A stretch of DNA of 5,738 nucleotides, taken from positions 1 through 5,738 of the forward strand of contig NZ_JBBECC010000061.1 of NCBI RefSeq assembly GCF_040882025.1, read 5' to 3'. Below are positions 5,695 to 5,738 of the stretch, piece after piece. A model generated the notes under the pieces. That model was given only the letters and a program-made list of their open reading frames with translations, had not been told where the DNA came from and ran no database searches. The DNA comes from Parvibaculum sp040882025 (lineage in GTDB: Bacteria; Pseudomonadota; Alphaproteobacteria; Parvibaculales; Parvibaculaceae). How positions within the stretch are numbered: the first letter of the stretch is position 1; each line of letters starts with the position of its first letter. The position numbers were made by a program, and so were the translations under genes.

Positions 5695-5738
5695 GTGGCG
5701 AAGCGACTTTCGACCCGGAAATTTACCGAAGCCTCAGT
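5695..5738 (+). CDS. Possible start of a downstream gene, cut by window edge
   Basis: A GTG at 5695, just after a GAGGGG that overlaps the terL stop region, opens a frame that stays open to the end of the window (about 14 codons, VAKRLSTRKFTEAS). The ribosome binding site would be unusually close. A portal gene is expected next in a packaging cluster, but these few residues do not identify one; the true start may lie beyond the window. Confidence 0.2.
   Translation, partial: MAKRLSTRKFTEAS

Overview
The window looks like chromosomal DNA of a GC-rich alphaproteobacterium. The evidence is strong G/C preference at third codon positions, use of GTG and TTG starts, a YcgN-type cysteine protein, a Nudix hydrolase of the DGL-box subtype common in Alphaproteobacteria, and a terminase pair of the kind that opens gene-transfer-agent (RcGTA-like) clusters in that class. 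A Rhizobiales/Parvibaculum-like host is plausible, but no marker here fixes the genus.

Layout from left to right. The 5' half of a bifunctional penicillin-binding protein (GT51 glycosyltransferase part) lies on the minus strand from 655 and runs off the left edge. It is divergent from a YcgN/UPF0260 protein on the plus strand (859-1320). A 144-bp gap follows, holding a C8 tract and a three-repeat PhoB-type box (1349-1377). This leads into a complete PiT-family phosphate permease (1465-2973, TTG start with a strong ribosome binding site). Tail to tail with it, only 10 bp away, is a Nudix hydrolase on the minus strand (2984-3448).

The 395-bp divergent gap 3449-3843 is not empty. It contains a 195-bp element bounded by perfect 27-bp inverted repeats (3526-3552 and 3694-3720) and packed with smaller hairpins. 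Beyond it begins a phage-type DNA-packaging module on the plus strand: a small terminase (3844-4476) with a lysine/alanine/proline-rich N-terminal tail and an HTH-like domain, overlapped by a full-length large terminase (about 4382-5689) with an ATPase and a nuclease domain. Only 49 bases remain after it, so the expected portal gene is not visible.

Functionally there are three themes: envelope growth (PBP), phosphate supply with an apparent PhoB link (Pho box + pit), and DNA packaging (GTA-like or prophage). The best points for a second look are the Pho box in front of a normally low-affinity transporter, the inverted-repeat element between nudix and terS, and whether the terminases belong to a GTA. 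I saw no tRNA, rRNA, CRISPR array or transposase gene.
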